A stretch of 64,000 nucleotides of DNA from Azolla caroliniana (taxonomy: Eukaryota; Polypodiophyta): NCBI GenBank assembly GCA_043228905.1, contig JBHGNT010000012.1, forward strand, positions 15,810,001 through 15,874,000. Direction: 5' to 3'. The notes beneath the pieces are model-generated. The model was not told the DNA's origin and made no database searches. It was given only the letters and a program-made list of their open reading frames with translations. The position numbers and the translations under genes were made by a program. This document shows, piece after piece, positions 39,936-52,145 of this stretch (position 1 is the first letter of the stretch; the number at the start of each line of letters is the position of its first letter).

Positions 39936-40620
39936 TCCATCCCCAACAAACCGCACATCCATCGGTATGTGCCAAGAAAGGGAACGGGTGAGAGATTTCG
40001 GCTACGGTGATCAATCGGGTTCTTCACCTTCCCGACACCCGACCATCTTGCCAGTTCCTTGCCAGCGCCGACTCGTCGGCTCCATTCGATCCACCACGTT
40101 CGCTGCATGCACCCTCTTCTTCGACCGGCCCTCCCGAACACCGTTGTCGATCCGGTCTCTCTTCCTTCGCTCGCCGTGCATGTCCTCCGGTTAGACCCCT
40201 GGTTACTTCGATTGCTCGCCACGTCCCGAACACCTCCGCCTGTCGACTCTCTCCACTCCGCGCTCGTCTTCCGTAGGCTCTTCCCATGTGCCATTATCAT
40301 TCCCCGAATGCACGTTCGTTCTTCAGTCCTTAGGTGACCCCAATACGCGCTCCCTATTCCTTCTATGGTCGCCGTGCTCTCTCGTTCCTGGCACTGCCAT
40401 GTGCCGTCTTCCGCCTTCCTTGTGCGGCACCGCCTGTGCCAAATACCGTCCTGTCTCGTGCCTGCTTCTACCCTCAATGGCCACTCGCACATCTTGTACC
40501 CCTCACCGGCTTCCTTCCGAAACCTTAACCGACCGGTAAGGGTTCAACCCTCATCAACTTCGGCCTTACCGGCTCCCAATCCGCTCTTCCCACATTGTTG
40601 GTTCCGGTTTCCTGCCGCCA

Positions 40621-41145
40621 CCATCCTTCTCACTCGGTCTCACATTGCCATGTCGGCTTGAACTGCCGGTGTCCCCGAATCGGTGCGAGGATCCCATAGG
40701 AACGCCCATCTGCACTTCCCGCATCGCTGGTTCCCGTTTCCTGCCACCACCATCCTTCTCACTCGGTCTCACGTTGCCATGTCGGCTTGAACTGCCGGTG
40801 TCTCCGGATCGGTGTGAGGATCCCATAGGAACGCCCCATCCTTCTCTTCCTTGCATCGCCGGTTCCCGTTTCCTGCCGCCACCATCCTTCTCACTCGGTC
40901 TCACATTGCCATGTTGGCTTGAACTGTCGGTGTCTCCGGATCGGTGTGAGGATCCCATAGGAACACCCTATCCTTCTCTTCCCTGCATCGTCGATTCCCG
41001 TTTCCTACCGCCACCATCCTTCTCACTCGGTCTCACATTGCCATGTTGGCTTGAACTGCCGGTGTCTCTGGATCGGTGTGAGGACTCCATAGGAATTCTC
41101 TTTCGCTGCCTTTGCCCTCGTCCCCCTCGCCGCCACCGTCAGTCT
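40621..41145. repeat. Tandem repeat of about 129-132 bp in gypsy G
   Basis: Copies start at 40621, 40750, 40882 and 41014, each with CCATCCTTCTCACTCGGTCT and GATCCCATAGGAA-type blocks. Diverged copies follow at about 41140, 41440 and 41730. Unit lengths are 129, 132 and 132 bp, multiples of three. Confidence 0.9.
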
Positions 41146-42186
41146 CTTGGTCTTACATCGGCTCCATTGCCGACTGCCGAAGTCTCTAGATCCGGTGTGA
41201 AGGATCCTCCTCGGGCTATTGTTTCTCTAACCCTTATCCTGGGTCGTCTTTGTCCACAAGTAGAGAGTGTGGCTAGCTCCACATCCTCTCCCGTGGTACA
41301 GTGGTACCGTGTTCCCGGCCTCTTCGTAGGCCTGCTCTCTCCCCTCTTCCGGATTGGTTATCCGGAAGTCCGCTTCGCCCGGATCTCGTCCGGGTCCGAC
41401 CGTCACTCAGCATTGCCGAGTCCCGTTCTCCAGCCACCACTGTCAGTATCTTGGTCTTACATTGGATCCGATGCCAACCGCCGAAGTCTCTAGCCCGGTG
41501 TGAGGTGACCCATAGGTCTGGTCTTCGTTCTTCGCTTCCGGATCGGTTGTATTGACCGTGACCTCCACGTCCTCGCCGCCACTTTCCGCCTCTTAGGTCT
41601 TCCGTTGGTTCACGGACGCAACCGCCTAAGTCTCGGGAATGAGTGTGGAGGACCCATACTTTAGTCAACTGCCTCTTTCTTTTCTCCCCCCGCCGCCGTT
41701 GATCCCCCCTTTACGCTCCCCTACCATCTCCCTTCTCTTTTAGTCTCACGTTGCCATGTTGGCTTGAACTGTCGAAGTCCTCGGCAACGGCGCTAGAGGA
41801 TTCGGGCATGGTTGCCCGAAACATCACGAGGGGAGGAGGCAAGCGGCAGTGCTGGGACCTTACCCACACCAATTCTAGAGACATCGGCGGTTGTGGATCA
41901 ATGTACGACCGGAGAGACGGCGGGTGGCGGCGAGAAGTCGGTTATCGGAGCGGATGAGATTACCGGAGCGGGTATCCGGTATGAAATAATGGACGAGCGG
42001 GGCTAAGACGGCAAGCCCGAGTCGGAATGGGCTACGGCAACAAAGGGAGAAGAGGCCACCGCGGAGGTCGGGTCTACGAGGAGTGAAGGCTGTAAAACGG
42101 AGCATGCACTACGGCCGGTGAAGGGCCAAGAAGCAAGAATGCACGCAAAAGAGCGGCAATGAGTGACCGGCAATGGCGTACCGGTT

Positions 42187-42209
42187 GAGCCTTTGAGAGG
42201 CAAGCACGC
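42187..42209 (+). repeat. Inverted-repeat left arm of gypsy G, first part (split by gypsy A)
   Basis: GAGCCTTTGAGAGGCAAGC and the ACGC target, continued at 60788-60888. The reverse complement is at 61036-61159. The arms are 124 bp when gypsy A and one ACGC copy are ignored. Confidence 0.85.
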
Positions 42210-42301
42210 TGTCGTGAAGAAAACCGTCCCCAGGCGCAAACTGTGTATAGCGTGTGTAAACCGGCCCTTACACGTGGGCACGCCCCTTGTGGTATAGTAG
42301 A
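42210..42301 (+). repeat. Gypsy A 5' LTR, first part
   Basis: TGTCGTGAAGAAAACCG to the GTAGA duplication of element D. It matches the first 92 bp of the 3' LTR at 60100. Confidence 0.9.
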
Positions 42302-42403
42302 TGTCAGGAACAGTACTGAGACTGAGAAGAAATTAGTACTAAACGAAGGATTAGTACTATGAGAGGTGTGGAACTTCTTCGAGAGAAGGAAGAAGTGAGC
42401 GAG

Positions 42404-42450
<47 letters not shown>

Positions 42451-42746
42451 TGATAAGAAAGATATGTATTATATGAAGAGAATATACAATGGTGGCGAAA
42501 AAGGCTTAAGACTGGCGTTGAACCAATTTGGTTCAATATAATGCCTAGTGCCCTCTTTTATAGTGTTTTCAGGAGTAATCCTGAAGCTTCTAGAATGTTC
42601 CAGAGAAATCTGGAATATACACTAATTTCCTATAATAAAATGTAAATGAAAATAATATCCTACGTATTACAATAGATGATCTAATGGGCAAGAGCTCGAC
42701 CCATATAACCTAAGGTCATGGGTTCGAGTCTTGCCATATCATGACA
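42302..42746 (-). repeat. Chromovirus D 3' LTR
   Basis: TGTCAGGAACAGTACTG to TGCCATATCATGACA, with a GA run at about 42407-42447. Confidence 0.93.
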
Positions 42747-43641
42747 CTATCCCCCCTTTAAAACGACGAGTGGCACGAGTCGTCTTGGATTGAGGACCTG
42801 GTTTGTGTGGATATTGACGATGGAAGTCTTCAAGAAGAGCACGAGCATTGGTCACATTCTCGATCGGTTCCCAAGTACGTTCGCTAGGGCTATAGCCTAG
42901 CCAATCGACTAGATAGTAGAGCTTGTTGCGAACAATCTTGGAATCAAGGATGGCGGCAACCTCGTACTCCAGCCCATCTTCAAGCTCGATCGGGGGTGGA
43001 GGTTGGATAAGACGTCCTGGGATGGTGCTCTCGTGGTAGGGTTCGAGGAGAGAACTATGAAACACCGGATGTATCCGAAGTTGAGGAGGTAGATCGAGAC
43101 GAAAAGCGACATCATTAATCTGTCCAATAATATGGAAAGGACCTAATCGCCGATAATCTAACTTCTCACATGGACGAGTAGTCTTGATGTGTCGTCGTAG
43201 CAGCCACACCCGATCTCCAATATTAAAACTAGATGGAAGTCGATGACGATCCGCGTAGACCTTGTGTGTTTGTTGAGCTTGTTGGAGATGAGTAGATAAA
43301 TCCGCTTGTATCTTGCGTAACTGCTCCAAACGATCCTCTGCGCACGGATTTGTGGACACCTCTGGGGTTTCAAGTACACTCCACTGGGGGTGACATCCCG
43401 TATAAGCATAAAATGGCGTAACTTTAGTGGATGCGTGGATAGAGTTGTTATAGGCAAATTCGGCGAAGTGGAGAATATCTGCCCAGTCATCTTGATGATA
43501 GCTGAGAAAGCACCACAGATACTGCTCCAGCGTTTGATTTGTTCGTTCAGCTTGGCCGTTGGTTTGTGGGTGGTAGCCGGAGGAGAGGTTACAAGTGACC
43601 TTGAGCATGTTAAAAAGGTGCTTCCAGAATTTTGACACGAA
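42739..43641 (-). pseudogene. Chromovirus D integrase C-terminal half and chromodomain
   Basis: Starts after an in-frame TAG (43641 side) that replaces the Gln of the DRGPQFVSKFW motif kept in E. Continues with YHPQTNGQAERTNQTLEQYL, the GPF module RRLGPFHIIGQINDVAFRLD and the chromodomain (EVAAILDSKIVRNKLYYLV, WEPIENVTNARALLEDFH). Apart from the nonsense codon the frame is intact. Confidence 0.85.
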
Positions 43642-44994
43642 CTAGGGTCCACGGTCGCTGATGATACTATCGGGAAGTCCATGATGCCGACATACTTCAC
43701 GCATGACAATTTCGGCAGTGTCTTCACTGGAGATCTCCTTAGTACATGGTAAGAAATGAGCCATCTTCGTATATCGATCGACCACCGTTAGAATCGCATT
43801 GAACCCCCTAGAGACTGGAAGATCTGTGATGAAGTCTAGAGTAATGGATTGCCACGGCTTGCTTGGAATTGGTAATGGTTCTAATAAACCATATGGATGG
43901 TGCCTTGGCATTTTCGCTCTGCAACATGTATCACAAGTCCGAACAAAATCCTCGACAAATTGTCGCATATAGGGCCACCAGAATGTTCGTTGTACTAAAT
44001 GTAATGTTTTAGTACTACCAAAATGCCCAGCTGTATATGTGTCATGACAGTTTTGTACTACTCGAAGGCGGCAAGAACCATTAGGAACATACAAAAGTTC
44101 TTTAAAGAAAAGTAATCCATCATGGTATTTGAATTGCCGATAGTCCATACCTGGTGGTTGCGACTGTGAACACGACGCTCGAGAGGGATCAATTTGTGCT
44201 AGTATAGCTTGGGTGAACGCATCTGTCTTCAAGTCTTCAAGTATGGTATCGATAACGTGGGAATCCATAGGCATGTCAAAGATCTGTGTTGCTTGTAGTC
44301 GTGCCGGTCCCAAGATGACTTGTTTTTGGTTATCGAAAGCTGGCTCGCCGGGACGGGGTGCTAGATACGAACGCCGTGATAATGCATCTGCCTTCCCTTG
44401 GTGCCTCCCCGGACGATATGTAATTTTGAAGTCGAAACGCGTGAGGAAGTGGGCCCACCGAGCTTGACGTCGATTCAACACACGAGCATCCTGAAAGTAG
44501 GCAAGATTCTTGTGGTCACTAAATATGGTGACTGGATGAGAGGATCCCTCCAGAAAATGCCTCCATTGCATAAAAGAATCCACTATTGCCAATAGCTCCT
44601 TATCATGAATTTCGTAGTTGATTTCGGCGGCGTCAAACTTGCGTGAGTGAAAAGCCACAGGATGTAGCTTCTCATCATTCCCCTGTTGTGACAGAATGCT
44701 CCCCAAAGCAATGGGACGTCCATCAATGACTACTACAAAGACTGGACATTGGAGTTTTCTTAGGGATATCTTATGAGCTTGAGCAATTTTCTTATCCATA
44801 AAGCAAGAGTTAGCGCCGGAATCTAGGAGTGCTAGGACATGTACTGGAGGGGTACTTTTAGTACTAACTATTACTTGGGCTACGAATACATCACTAACTT
44901 GCTTAGAGGGAATGGAACCACTAATGGGCTGCACAGATCTAGGGCTGTCCAACCAAACGACTCCTATTTTGGCTGGACTTAGTCGTTTAACTCT
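43642..44994 (-). pseudogene. Chromovirus D pol with in-frame deletion fusing protease to RNase H
   Basis: Begins like E pol (LDSPRSVQPISGSIP, LLDSGANSCFMD) to VVIDGRPIA, then jumps to LGSILSQQGNDEKLHP in RNase H, losing about 450 codons including all RT motifs. The junction shares about one base with each side. The rest (RNase H, H2C2 finger, first two integrase aspartates to DRGP) is open up to the TAG. The heptamer GTTAAAC at the gag overlap is kept. Confidence 0.9.
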
Positions 44995-46139
44995 TCTTCT
45001 AACTGACTAAGGACATCAAATTTGTTTGCTAGATCTGGGATATTAGTACTATTAGTACTATTAGGACTATCAGATATCCCTACTGAAATAGGCTCGTATT
45101 TAGTACAATTAGAACTAGGGACTATTTGGTTTACCTGTCTTCTTGGCCTATGGGGGCAATTTATTGCGATATGTCCTGGTCCACCGCAGTAAAGACATAG
45201 TCGATTTGCACGGCGTCGCTGCTTTTCTTCTTCAGATAATGGCCCTCGACGACGTGTAGTGTCAATCTCCATCGGAGTCGGAGTATTCGCTGGAGGCGCA
45301 TTATATGACTCCCTCGGAAAAGGTCTTGCTACCACTGAGGCGTAGGTGGGCTATGATCTGGCCCTCGACATCTGTAGCTGTCGTTCCGAACGTCGCTCAA
45401 AGAGGCGGTTGTCACATCTCACCGCGCGACTGATTGCTTCTGTTAAGGACTTTGGCTCTTCGGGGAAGGTCAAGAGTAAATCCTTGACGTCGTTGCGTAA
45501 ACCATAACGGAATTGATCCATCAACACTTGATCATCCCAAGGGATATCGGCGGCAAGTAGGCGAAAATCTGCAGCGTATGCGGAGGCTGGACGGTCACCT
45601 TGGCGTAATCGCCGGATTTTGTTGATTGCGGTCCTGATGCTGTCAGTATCTCCGAAACATGCTTTAAACTCACCTAGAAACTCTTCAAAATTGTTAAGTA
45701 ACGGAGATTCCTTTTCTAATAGTGGAGCGAACCATGACAACGCTGAGCCACTTAACAAAGTGCCTACTAAACCCACTTGTGATGCATTGGTGGGATATCG
45801 GGAAGGATGCATTTGAATAACTAATCGTACCTGGTTAAGGAACCCTCTAAACTGCGATCGCGTTCCATCGAACTTCGTGGGAAGACCAATCTTGGGTTCT
45901 TTATGAATCCCTTGTGTTCCGGGCCCTTGTTGTTGCATCACTATGATGGTTGCATCGAGTTGTTGCACGCGTAACGCAAGTTCCCCATGCTGTTGTTGCG
46001 TTTGCTACTTTTCTAAGGAGATTTGCTGAAGATCCCCCAGCAACCGTTGGTTTTCTTGTTCCAAAGCATGGAACTTCTCCTTCAAGCATTGAAATTCCGA
46101 GAAAACAGATTGATATTCTTCAGCGCTAACAGTGGCCAT
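44979..46139 (-). pseudogene. Chromovirus D gag
   Basis: The ATG at 46139 and the whole length align with E gag, ending in CLYCGGPGHIAINC and LEEELND. Two nonsense codons are present: TAG near 46011 (CAG in E) and TAG near 45352 (GAG in E). Pieces between them are open (45968-45351 and 45335-44979). Confidence 0.85.
44985..44991 (-). promoter_or_regulatory. Candidate -1 frameshift heptamer GTTAAAC in D
   Basis: Same position and phase as in chromovirus E (33468-33474), before the gag TAA. Confidence 0.5.
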
Positions 46140-46213
46140 GGGATGAAAGAAAAGAGGAATAAAAGATTAATAGGAAATGAGAGAGACAGAAGGTAGGAGA
46201 AATTGGTTCAAAC

Positions 46214-46315
46214 TGTCAGGAACAGTACTGAGACTGAGAAGGAATTAGTACTAAACGAAGGATTAGTACTATGAGAGGTGTGGAACTTCTTCGAGAGAAG
46301 GAAGAAGTGAGCGAG

Positions 46316-46385
<70 letters not shown>

Positions 46386-46676
46386 AGAAAGATATGTATT
46401 ATATGAAGAGAATATACAATGGTGGCTAAAAAGGCTTAAGACTGGCGTTGAACCAATTTAGTTCAATATAATGCCTAGTGCCCTCTTTTATAGTGTTTTC
46501 AGGAGTAATCCTGAAGCTTCTAGAATGTTCCAGAGAAATCTGGAATATACACTAATTTCCTATAATAAAATGTAAATGAAAATAATATCCTACGTATTAC
46601 AATAGATGATCTAATGGTCAAGAGCTCGACCCATATAACCTAAGGTCATGGGTTCGAGTTTTGCCATATCATGACA
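46214..46676 (-). repeat. Chromovirus D 5' LTR
   Basis: 463 bp, with a long GA run (about 46319-46380). Its last 35 bp are part of a tandem duplication into the flank. Confidence 0.93.
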
Positions 46677-46745
46677 GTAGATAGGTAGGCACAAAGGTCA
46701 TGGGTTCGAGTTTTGCCATATCATGACAGTAGATAGGTAGGCACA
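46642..46745. repeat. 52-bp tandem duplication across the D/A junction
   Basis: Two copies (46642-46693, 46694-46745) each hold the end of the D LTR, GTAGA and the next bases of the gypsy A LTR. AAGGTCA occurs at both original boundaries and again after the second copy, suggesting a microhomology-driven duplication after D inserted. Confidence 0.9.
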
Positions 46746-47325
46746 AAGGTCAGATCCTAGGTAGCAATATTCTATAGGGAGAATCGAGGAGTATCTCTGT
46801 CTGAAAGGACAGAGAATTAATGTGATGTAAACGGGCAAGGCGGCCTCCCTCCTTGAGCTATAAAAGAGAGGGAGACGGGGAGAGAAGGTATCGCGTGCTA
46901 GAGGGGACAAAGTGTTGTCGGACTGGGACCGAGCTCTTCTCTTCTGTCGTTCTCCATAAGCTTCTTTGCGCAGGTTCTCGAGAGGCTGAATCTGCTCCGT
47001 GGAACGCCGTTTGTTTCCGGCAGAATCTCCATCTTGCTCCCCTGTGTGCGTGGGTGATCAGGCGTCGACACTCGTCTCGCCGACCTGATCGGTTGTAACC
47101 GTTCGAGTCATCTGCATACATATATTTATATACGCGTTCTTATACTCTATCTCCTGCCCAACTTGTGTCTCTTGTGTTGATTAGGCTGCATTCCCGCACG
47201 CTTCTTTGTCTATCTGTGTGTGAGCGTGTCTCTCTCTCCCTCTCTCTCTTTTCCCCACCTATTCCTCGGTCCAAGACCCTAGTGGTCCCGCCTTGTTCTC
47301 CACGCACGCGCGTAACAACGCGACA
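46682..47325 (+). repeat. Gypsy A 5' LTR, second part
   Basis: Resumes after D. A TATAAAAG box lies at 46859-46866. It ends CGCGTAACAACGCGACA. The clan motif (complement form) is at 47268-47289. Confidence 0.9.
46859..46866 (+). promoter_or_regulatory. TATA box of the gypsy A LTR
   Basis: GAGCTATAAAAGAGAGG; the same sequence recurs in the 3' LTR at 60317-60324. Element D separates it from the upstream 92 bp of the LTR. Confidence 0.6.
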
Positions 47326-47329
47326 TATT

Positions 47330-47345
47330 TGGTGAACCCGACGTG
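47330..47345 (+). other. Primer-binding site of gypsy A
   Basis: TGGTGAACCCGACGTG, four bases after the LTR end, identical to that of gypsy L. Gypsy G has the same site with two CG-to-TG changes. Confidence 0.7.
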
Positions 47346-47368
47346 AACAGGCGGCAGAGGAGTAGAAG

Positions 47369-49495
47369 ATGAGGGGGTCGGACCTCGCAGAAGCCATGGC
47401 TTCGGCTGTGGACCATATAGTGAGTGCTCGCGAAGGCACCGGTGCCCTTGATAGGGCTATCGAGGCGGTTGTCGGTACGATCGGCCAGTTTAGTGGGAAG
47501 GATGCCACGAGCTACTTGGCGTCCTAACGGGCTGAGATGGTAATGAGGGACATTCCGGAAGAGAGGCGTCTAGCCGGATTCCCTCAAGTGGCGATGCCGG
47601 GTATCCATACGGAGGTGCTCGAGGTACGGGCCGAGAGCCAGACCTGGGAGGAGTTCGAAGGTCGGCTCCTCGAAAGATACGGGCTTGAAGATGCGCTTCA
47701 ACTTTCGAAGCGGGACTTCATGGAGTGGGTGGAGACCCCCGACAAAGGAAGGAACGCGTCAGTGCTCCTTCGGGAGTTTGAGGAACGCTTCGCGCGCCTC
47801 TCGGTGCTTGACCGGACCGTTCTAGACACAAGCCGTGTCCTATTGTTTGTTAAGTCGGTTGACGAGCGGGATTGGGAGCAGGTAGGCCTCCTATTGGAGA
47901 CTGATGACGGGCTGACGGCCGATTGGGCCATAGTGAAAAGGGTCTGTGGCCGTTTCAACAAACGGCGGGAATGGGCTGACAATGGATCGACAGGGGCGGG
48001 CTCTGTCGCAGCAAGGAAGCTCGAGCCAACACCACCAACGCGAAGGGGAGGGACCCGAGATTGGCTCGAGACCGGGTCGGCTTCAACCAGCATGGTCAAT
48101 GGCTCGTCCGGGGGAGCAGCTCTGGAGGAGCTGACGCGTATGGTAAGGGATCTCCAAATCGCTCAGGCACGGAGGGATGGTGGCGAACAGGCCCGTGACC
48201 GACGACCTCTGGTTGAAAACAGGTGCATGTGGTGTGACACGGTTGGGCACATCCGAAAGGACTGCAGGGACTTCGCCGAGGCGATGAGAAGCAACATGGT
48301 GTACCTGTGGAACGGTCGGGTGCACGCCAGCGAGACCCGAAGGGCCCTGAACCTGAACGTCGGGCGAGGGGGTATGAAAAGGCTGATGGAGGAGGCGGCG
48401 GCTCGTCGCGCGGAGACCGTCCACTACTCGGCGTCAACTGGTATTCGGGTCGGAGGAGGCGAAACCCCGAAGACGAACAAAGCCGGGTTCTGGCCGATGA
48501 TGTTGGAAGGCCTCGCCGGTGCACGGCCGAGGAAAGAAGAGGTGGACCGCGCAGAAAAACGGGTCCGGGAGGTAACCGGGTGGAGTGACCCGATGGAAGA
48601 AAAGACGGGCTTCATCGAAGCCGCTTGTCAAAACTACGAGGCTCTGGTGGAGGACAAGCGAGTAGGGAAAACCGGAGAGGCCGGGCCCTCACAACGATAT
48701 GAAACTCGATTCGGGCAAAGACGGAATAAGGTCGGTGCATCCGGCGCCCAGGATAATCCCAAGAAGGGCGGGTACCGGCTGGGCACAGAAATCAAAAGAT
48801 CCATGGACCTGCGAAAGGTCCTGGAAGAACGAATCCTCGACAGCAAGGTGGAACTGTTGCTGAGGGAAGTGCTCGGGATCGCCAAGAAGGAGTTCCACGA
48901 CTCCATCGTAGACTTGGTGAAGAGGAAGAGGTTGTCGACGGAGACAGAACCGGAGAAGCCGGTGGAGGTGCGGACGACGCACATAGAGGACATGGCGCTG
49001 GAAGACGAGTTGGCAGAGAACCACTATTCGAGGCCGCACTGGGCCAGAGCGACCACGGAGACCCCCGTGAAGATCGGAGATGTTCATGAACCGGTGGTGG
49101 CGTTGGTGGACCACGGTTCAGAAATCAATTTGATGTCCATGGACTTCTATAAGAAGGGGAAATGGCCGATCAACACCAAGCACAGGTGGAAGATACGGGC
49201 AGTGACGCATGCCACCAAGGAACTTCATGAAGCCTGCCCGAATGTACGAGTAAAGATCGGAGATGTCGAGATTGACCAACACTTCTTCGTGCAGGAGATG
49301 TTCTCACATCCGGTTATACTAGGAGAACCATACATCACGGCAACACGGATGGAGACCAAGGTGCTAGACAACGGCTCGGCCTATGCAAGGGTCAAGAGCC
49401 AGGATGGGCGCCACTCGGTCCAGTTCTTGACGGTGAGACCAAACCATGAGAGGAACCTCGAGACCCTCGGGGGCGAAAGCTGGGAGGATTTTTGA
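47369..49495 (+). pseudogene. Gypsy A gag-protease, one nonsense codon
   Basis: The ATG at 47369 (MRGSDLAEAMASAVDHIV) is chosen because it aligns with gypsy L gag. An in-frame TAA at 47525-47527 falls where L reads through; afterwards the frame is open to 49495. Order: capsid region (WEEFEGRLLERYGLEDAL, REFEERFARLSVLDRTVLDT), CCHC knuckle CMWCDTVGHIRKDC (about 48226), charged linker, protease LVDHGSEINLMSMDFYK (about 49105). DHG replaces the usual DSG/DTG. The gene ends GAT TTT TGA, with pol open in the -1 phase across the T run. Confidence 0.85.
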
Positions 49496-52145
49496 AGAGG
49501 GCTATCAAGTCGTGGGGCCGCGATAGTCAGGACACTCCGGGAGAACCCCACAAGTGTATGATAGTGAAGAAACCCTGTACTATAAGTAGGAAATTCTGGT
49601 TCTCCGACAACGGAGGGTGTACGATAGTTGACATTGTTGGACGGAAGAAGAAAAGGGCGGAGGAGCGACTTCGGTCATGTGGCGTCCTCGGCCTTGGAGA
49701 GGAAATCAACAGAGCCGTGGAGGCGGTCTCTTTCGACGATACCTTGGGGGAGCTGCGAGAGGTAGTCGGAGGAGTCCTTAGAGAGGATTAGACGATTCCG
49801 GTATGTTCGGAAAGGATGTACAAAGTCATCACGGACTTCAGTAGAGGGCTCGAGTCGGGTCGGATGGCCCGGGTGGACACGAGGTACAAGACTGTGGACC
49901 GGAAGGTGAGGCCAGTTGGGTGGACACGAGGTACAACCCTAAACCCTTGCCGGAGGGCAGCGAGTTGCGAATAAAGGGGGTTGCGTCGGACCCGAGTTTA
50001 CAAAATTCGGCCCGCATAGGACACACGTTCACCGATATAACGCTACGCGAGCTCAAAATCGGTGGGGGCGGCTTCCTACTGCTGGCGAAAGAGGACCGTT
50101 TTCGGGGAATGCTCGGAAGGCACGAGAAGGCTTTCACATTCTCACCGGAGGAGATCGGGTGCGTAGACCCGACAGTCGTGGAACCGATGGTAATATTCAC
50201 GGTACTGCATGTGCCGTGGAGTCTCAAACCGATTCCAGTACCCAGAGCTCACATGCCGAAGCTGATGGAGCTGTTAAAGCAAAAGGTCGAGATGGGAATC
50301 CTAGAACCGTCGAGTGCCCCATACTCGAATCGGTGGTTTACCGTGCCGAAGAAGGACGGCACGCTACGCTTTATTCAAGACCTGCAGCCGGTCAACAAGG
50401 TGACCATTCAAAACGCAGGAATCGGACCGACAATAGACGAGTTCGCAGAGGCCTTCGCCGGAAGGTCGATTTACTCGGTCGGTGATCTCTACTCGGGGTA
50501 CGATCAGTTCCAGCTTGCCGTAGAGAGCAGAGACATCACGACAATGCGAACTCCTCTTGGCCTAGTACGGATGTGTACCCTGCCGCAAGGAGGGACGGAC
50601 TCGGTGGCTCACATGGTGAACGCAATGAACAAGGTGCTGAGGGATTGTATCCCAGACATCACCATGCCGTTTTTGGACGACGTCCCGATCAAAGGATGCC
50701 CGGTGGAGGAAAGGGACGAGACGATTGGACCGGATGGATGCCGGAAATTCGTGGCGACGCACATCGATGATTGCGAGAAGGTGCTGCAGAGGTTGGAGGG
50801 CGCGAGGCTCACCTTCTCCGGGGGAAAGTCGGCCTTCGGGCAATTAGAGATCATGGTCGTCGGACACCTATGCGGGTCGTACGGCCGGAAACCGTCTCCG
50901 GCTAAGGTAGAAGCCATCTCTGCGATGAAGAACGACTGTAGCTCGGTCACGGAGGTTCGGAGGTTCTTGGGAGCGTGCGCATTCTACCACATATGGATCC
51001 CGCATTACGCTCACATCGCGGAGCCGTTATACGGGTTGCTGAAAAAGGGGCGAAAATTCGAGTGGAGAGATGAGCATACGGAGTCTGTCCGGAAGATGAA
51101 GGGAGTACTTGCCGCGACTCCGGCGCTCCGAAAGGCTGTCTACGGACAGAGCACTCCAATTTACATAACGGTGGACACGAGTCCGACCGGGATCGGATGG
51201 ATCGTCAACCAAGAGGGCGAGGACGGCACGCGTTTCCCGATCCGGTTCGGCGCGAAGGTCCTCAGCGAACGACAACGAGGATACGCCCAGGTTAAACGTG
51301 AGCTTTGGGGTATCGTTTCGGCGGTAAAGGCCGATAAAGACTACCTGATTGGGACAGAGGTAATTATCGAGACGGACTGCCTACCGATCCTTGGCATGGT
51401 TTCCGGATGCGTGATGTCGGACCTGGCAATGCTCAGGTGGATAGTGTATATCAAGTCCCTGAATCCGGAAATACGACACATTTCCGGGAAAGACAACACC
51501 ATGGCCGACATGCTTTCAAGGGCGAGGTTCGAAAATGATGGCGGCATGGTTTCAGAGAACGAGGAAGTTGGCGTGGACTTCTTCGAGGCAGCTCAGGTAA
51601 CAACCGGCAGGGAATGCTCTCCAACGCTTAAAGATTTCGACGAGAGCAAGTATGATGGGGAGTGGCTGCAGATCGGTGGGTTCCTGAGAACAATGACACC
51701 AGACACGGCATGGACAACGGACGAGGCCAACCGGATTCGGAAGAAAGCCTACCGATTCTTTCTCCGAGACGGATACATATGGAAGCACCCGAAGAAGAGG
51801 AACGACATCCCGCTCCGAGTGGTGGCGAAGAAGGAGGAACAACAGGATTTGCTGGCGGCGTACCACGATAGCCTGTGGGCTGGACACCATGGAACGTGGG
51901 CCATGTTCGAAAAGCTAAAGGGGAAGTACTGGTGGCCGGGACTATACTGGGACGTGCATCGGTTTGTGACGACTTGCGAAAGCTGTCAGATGCACTCCAT
52001 GATCCGACATCGAGACGAGCTTCACCCGACCTACCCTCCGACCGTCCACTTCAAGTGGATAGTGGATTTGGTGACGATGCCAATGGGGGTAGGACAGATG
52101 CGGTATTTGGTGCTGGCTCGGGAAGATCTAACGAACCAGGTTGAA
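49492..52145 (+). pseudogene. Gypsy A pol, proximal part: RT, RNase H and start of integrase
   Basis: The -1 frame opens at the gag-protease stop, reaches TAG at 49789, and after a 19-bp duplicated segment (copies near 49874 and 49918) changes phase. From 49920 it is open to chromovirus C. RT: FIQDLQPVNKVTIQNAGIGP, GDLYSGYDQFQLAVESRDIT, TPLGLVRMCTLPQGG, MPFLDDVPIKGC (catalytic FLDD near 50667). RNase H: TVDTSPTGIGWIVNQEGEDG, ETDCLPILGM, ISGKDNTMADMLSR. H2C2 finger: HDSLWAGHHGTW ... TCESCQMHS. Integrase core starts with IVDLVTMPMG. The split by C is marked by TTGAA. Confidence 0.85.

Larger units (their letters stand above)
39936..42209 (-). other. Interior of gypsy G, non-coding and repeat-rich (left of gypsy A)
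   Basis: Begins with a purine-rich tract on the minus strand (GTTGGGGATGGA next to the LTR), then GC-rich sequence without recognisable pol motifs. It holds a tandem array (40621-41145) and more diverged copies of the same unit to about 41780. Open frames on both strands here follow from repeat units whose length is a multiple of three. I see no supported gene. Confidence 0.6.
42302..46676 (-). mobile_element. Chromovirus D, RT-deleted relative of E with GTAGA TSD
   Basis: 4375 bp, GTAGA at 42297-42301 and 46677-46681. LTRs and genes align with chromovirus E, but about 1.35 kb covering most of the protease tail, RT and the start of RNase H are missing. The LTRs (445 and 463 bp) differ by about six substitutions and by GA length. 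It cannot be autonomous. Confidence 0.93.

Noticed and set aside
40645-41493. Plus-strand 282-codon open frame with 43-44-residue repeats
   Set aside because: It is created by tandem DNA repeats of 129-132 bp, is antisense to gypsy G, has no matching family, and an opposite-strand frame is open for the same reason.
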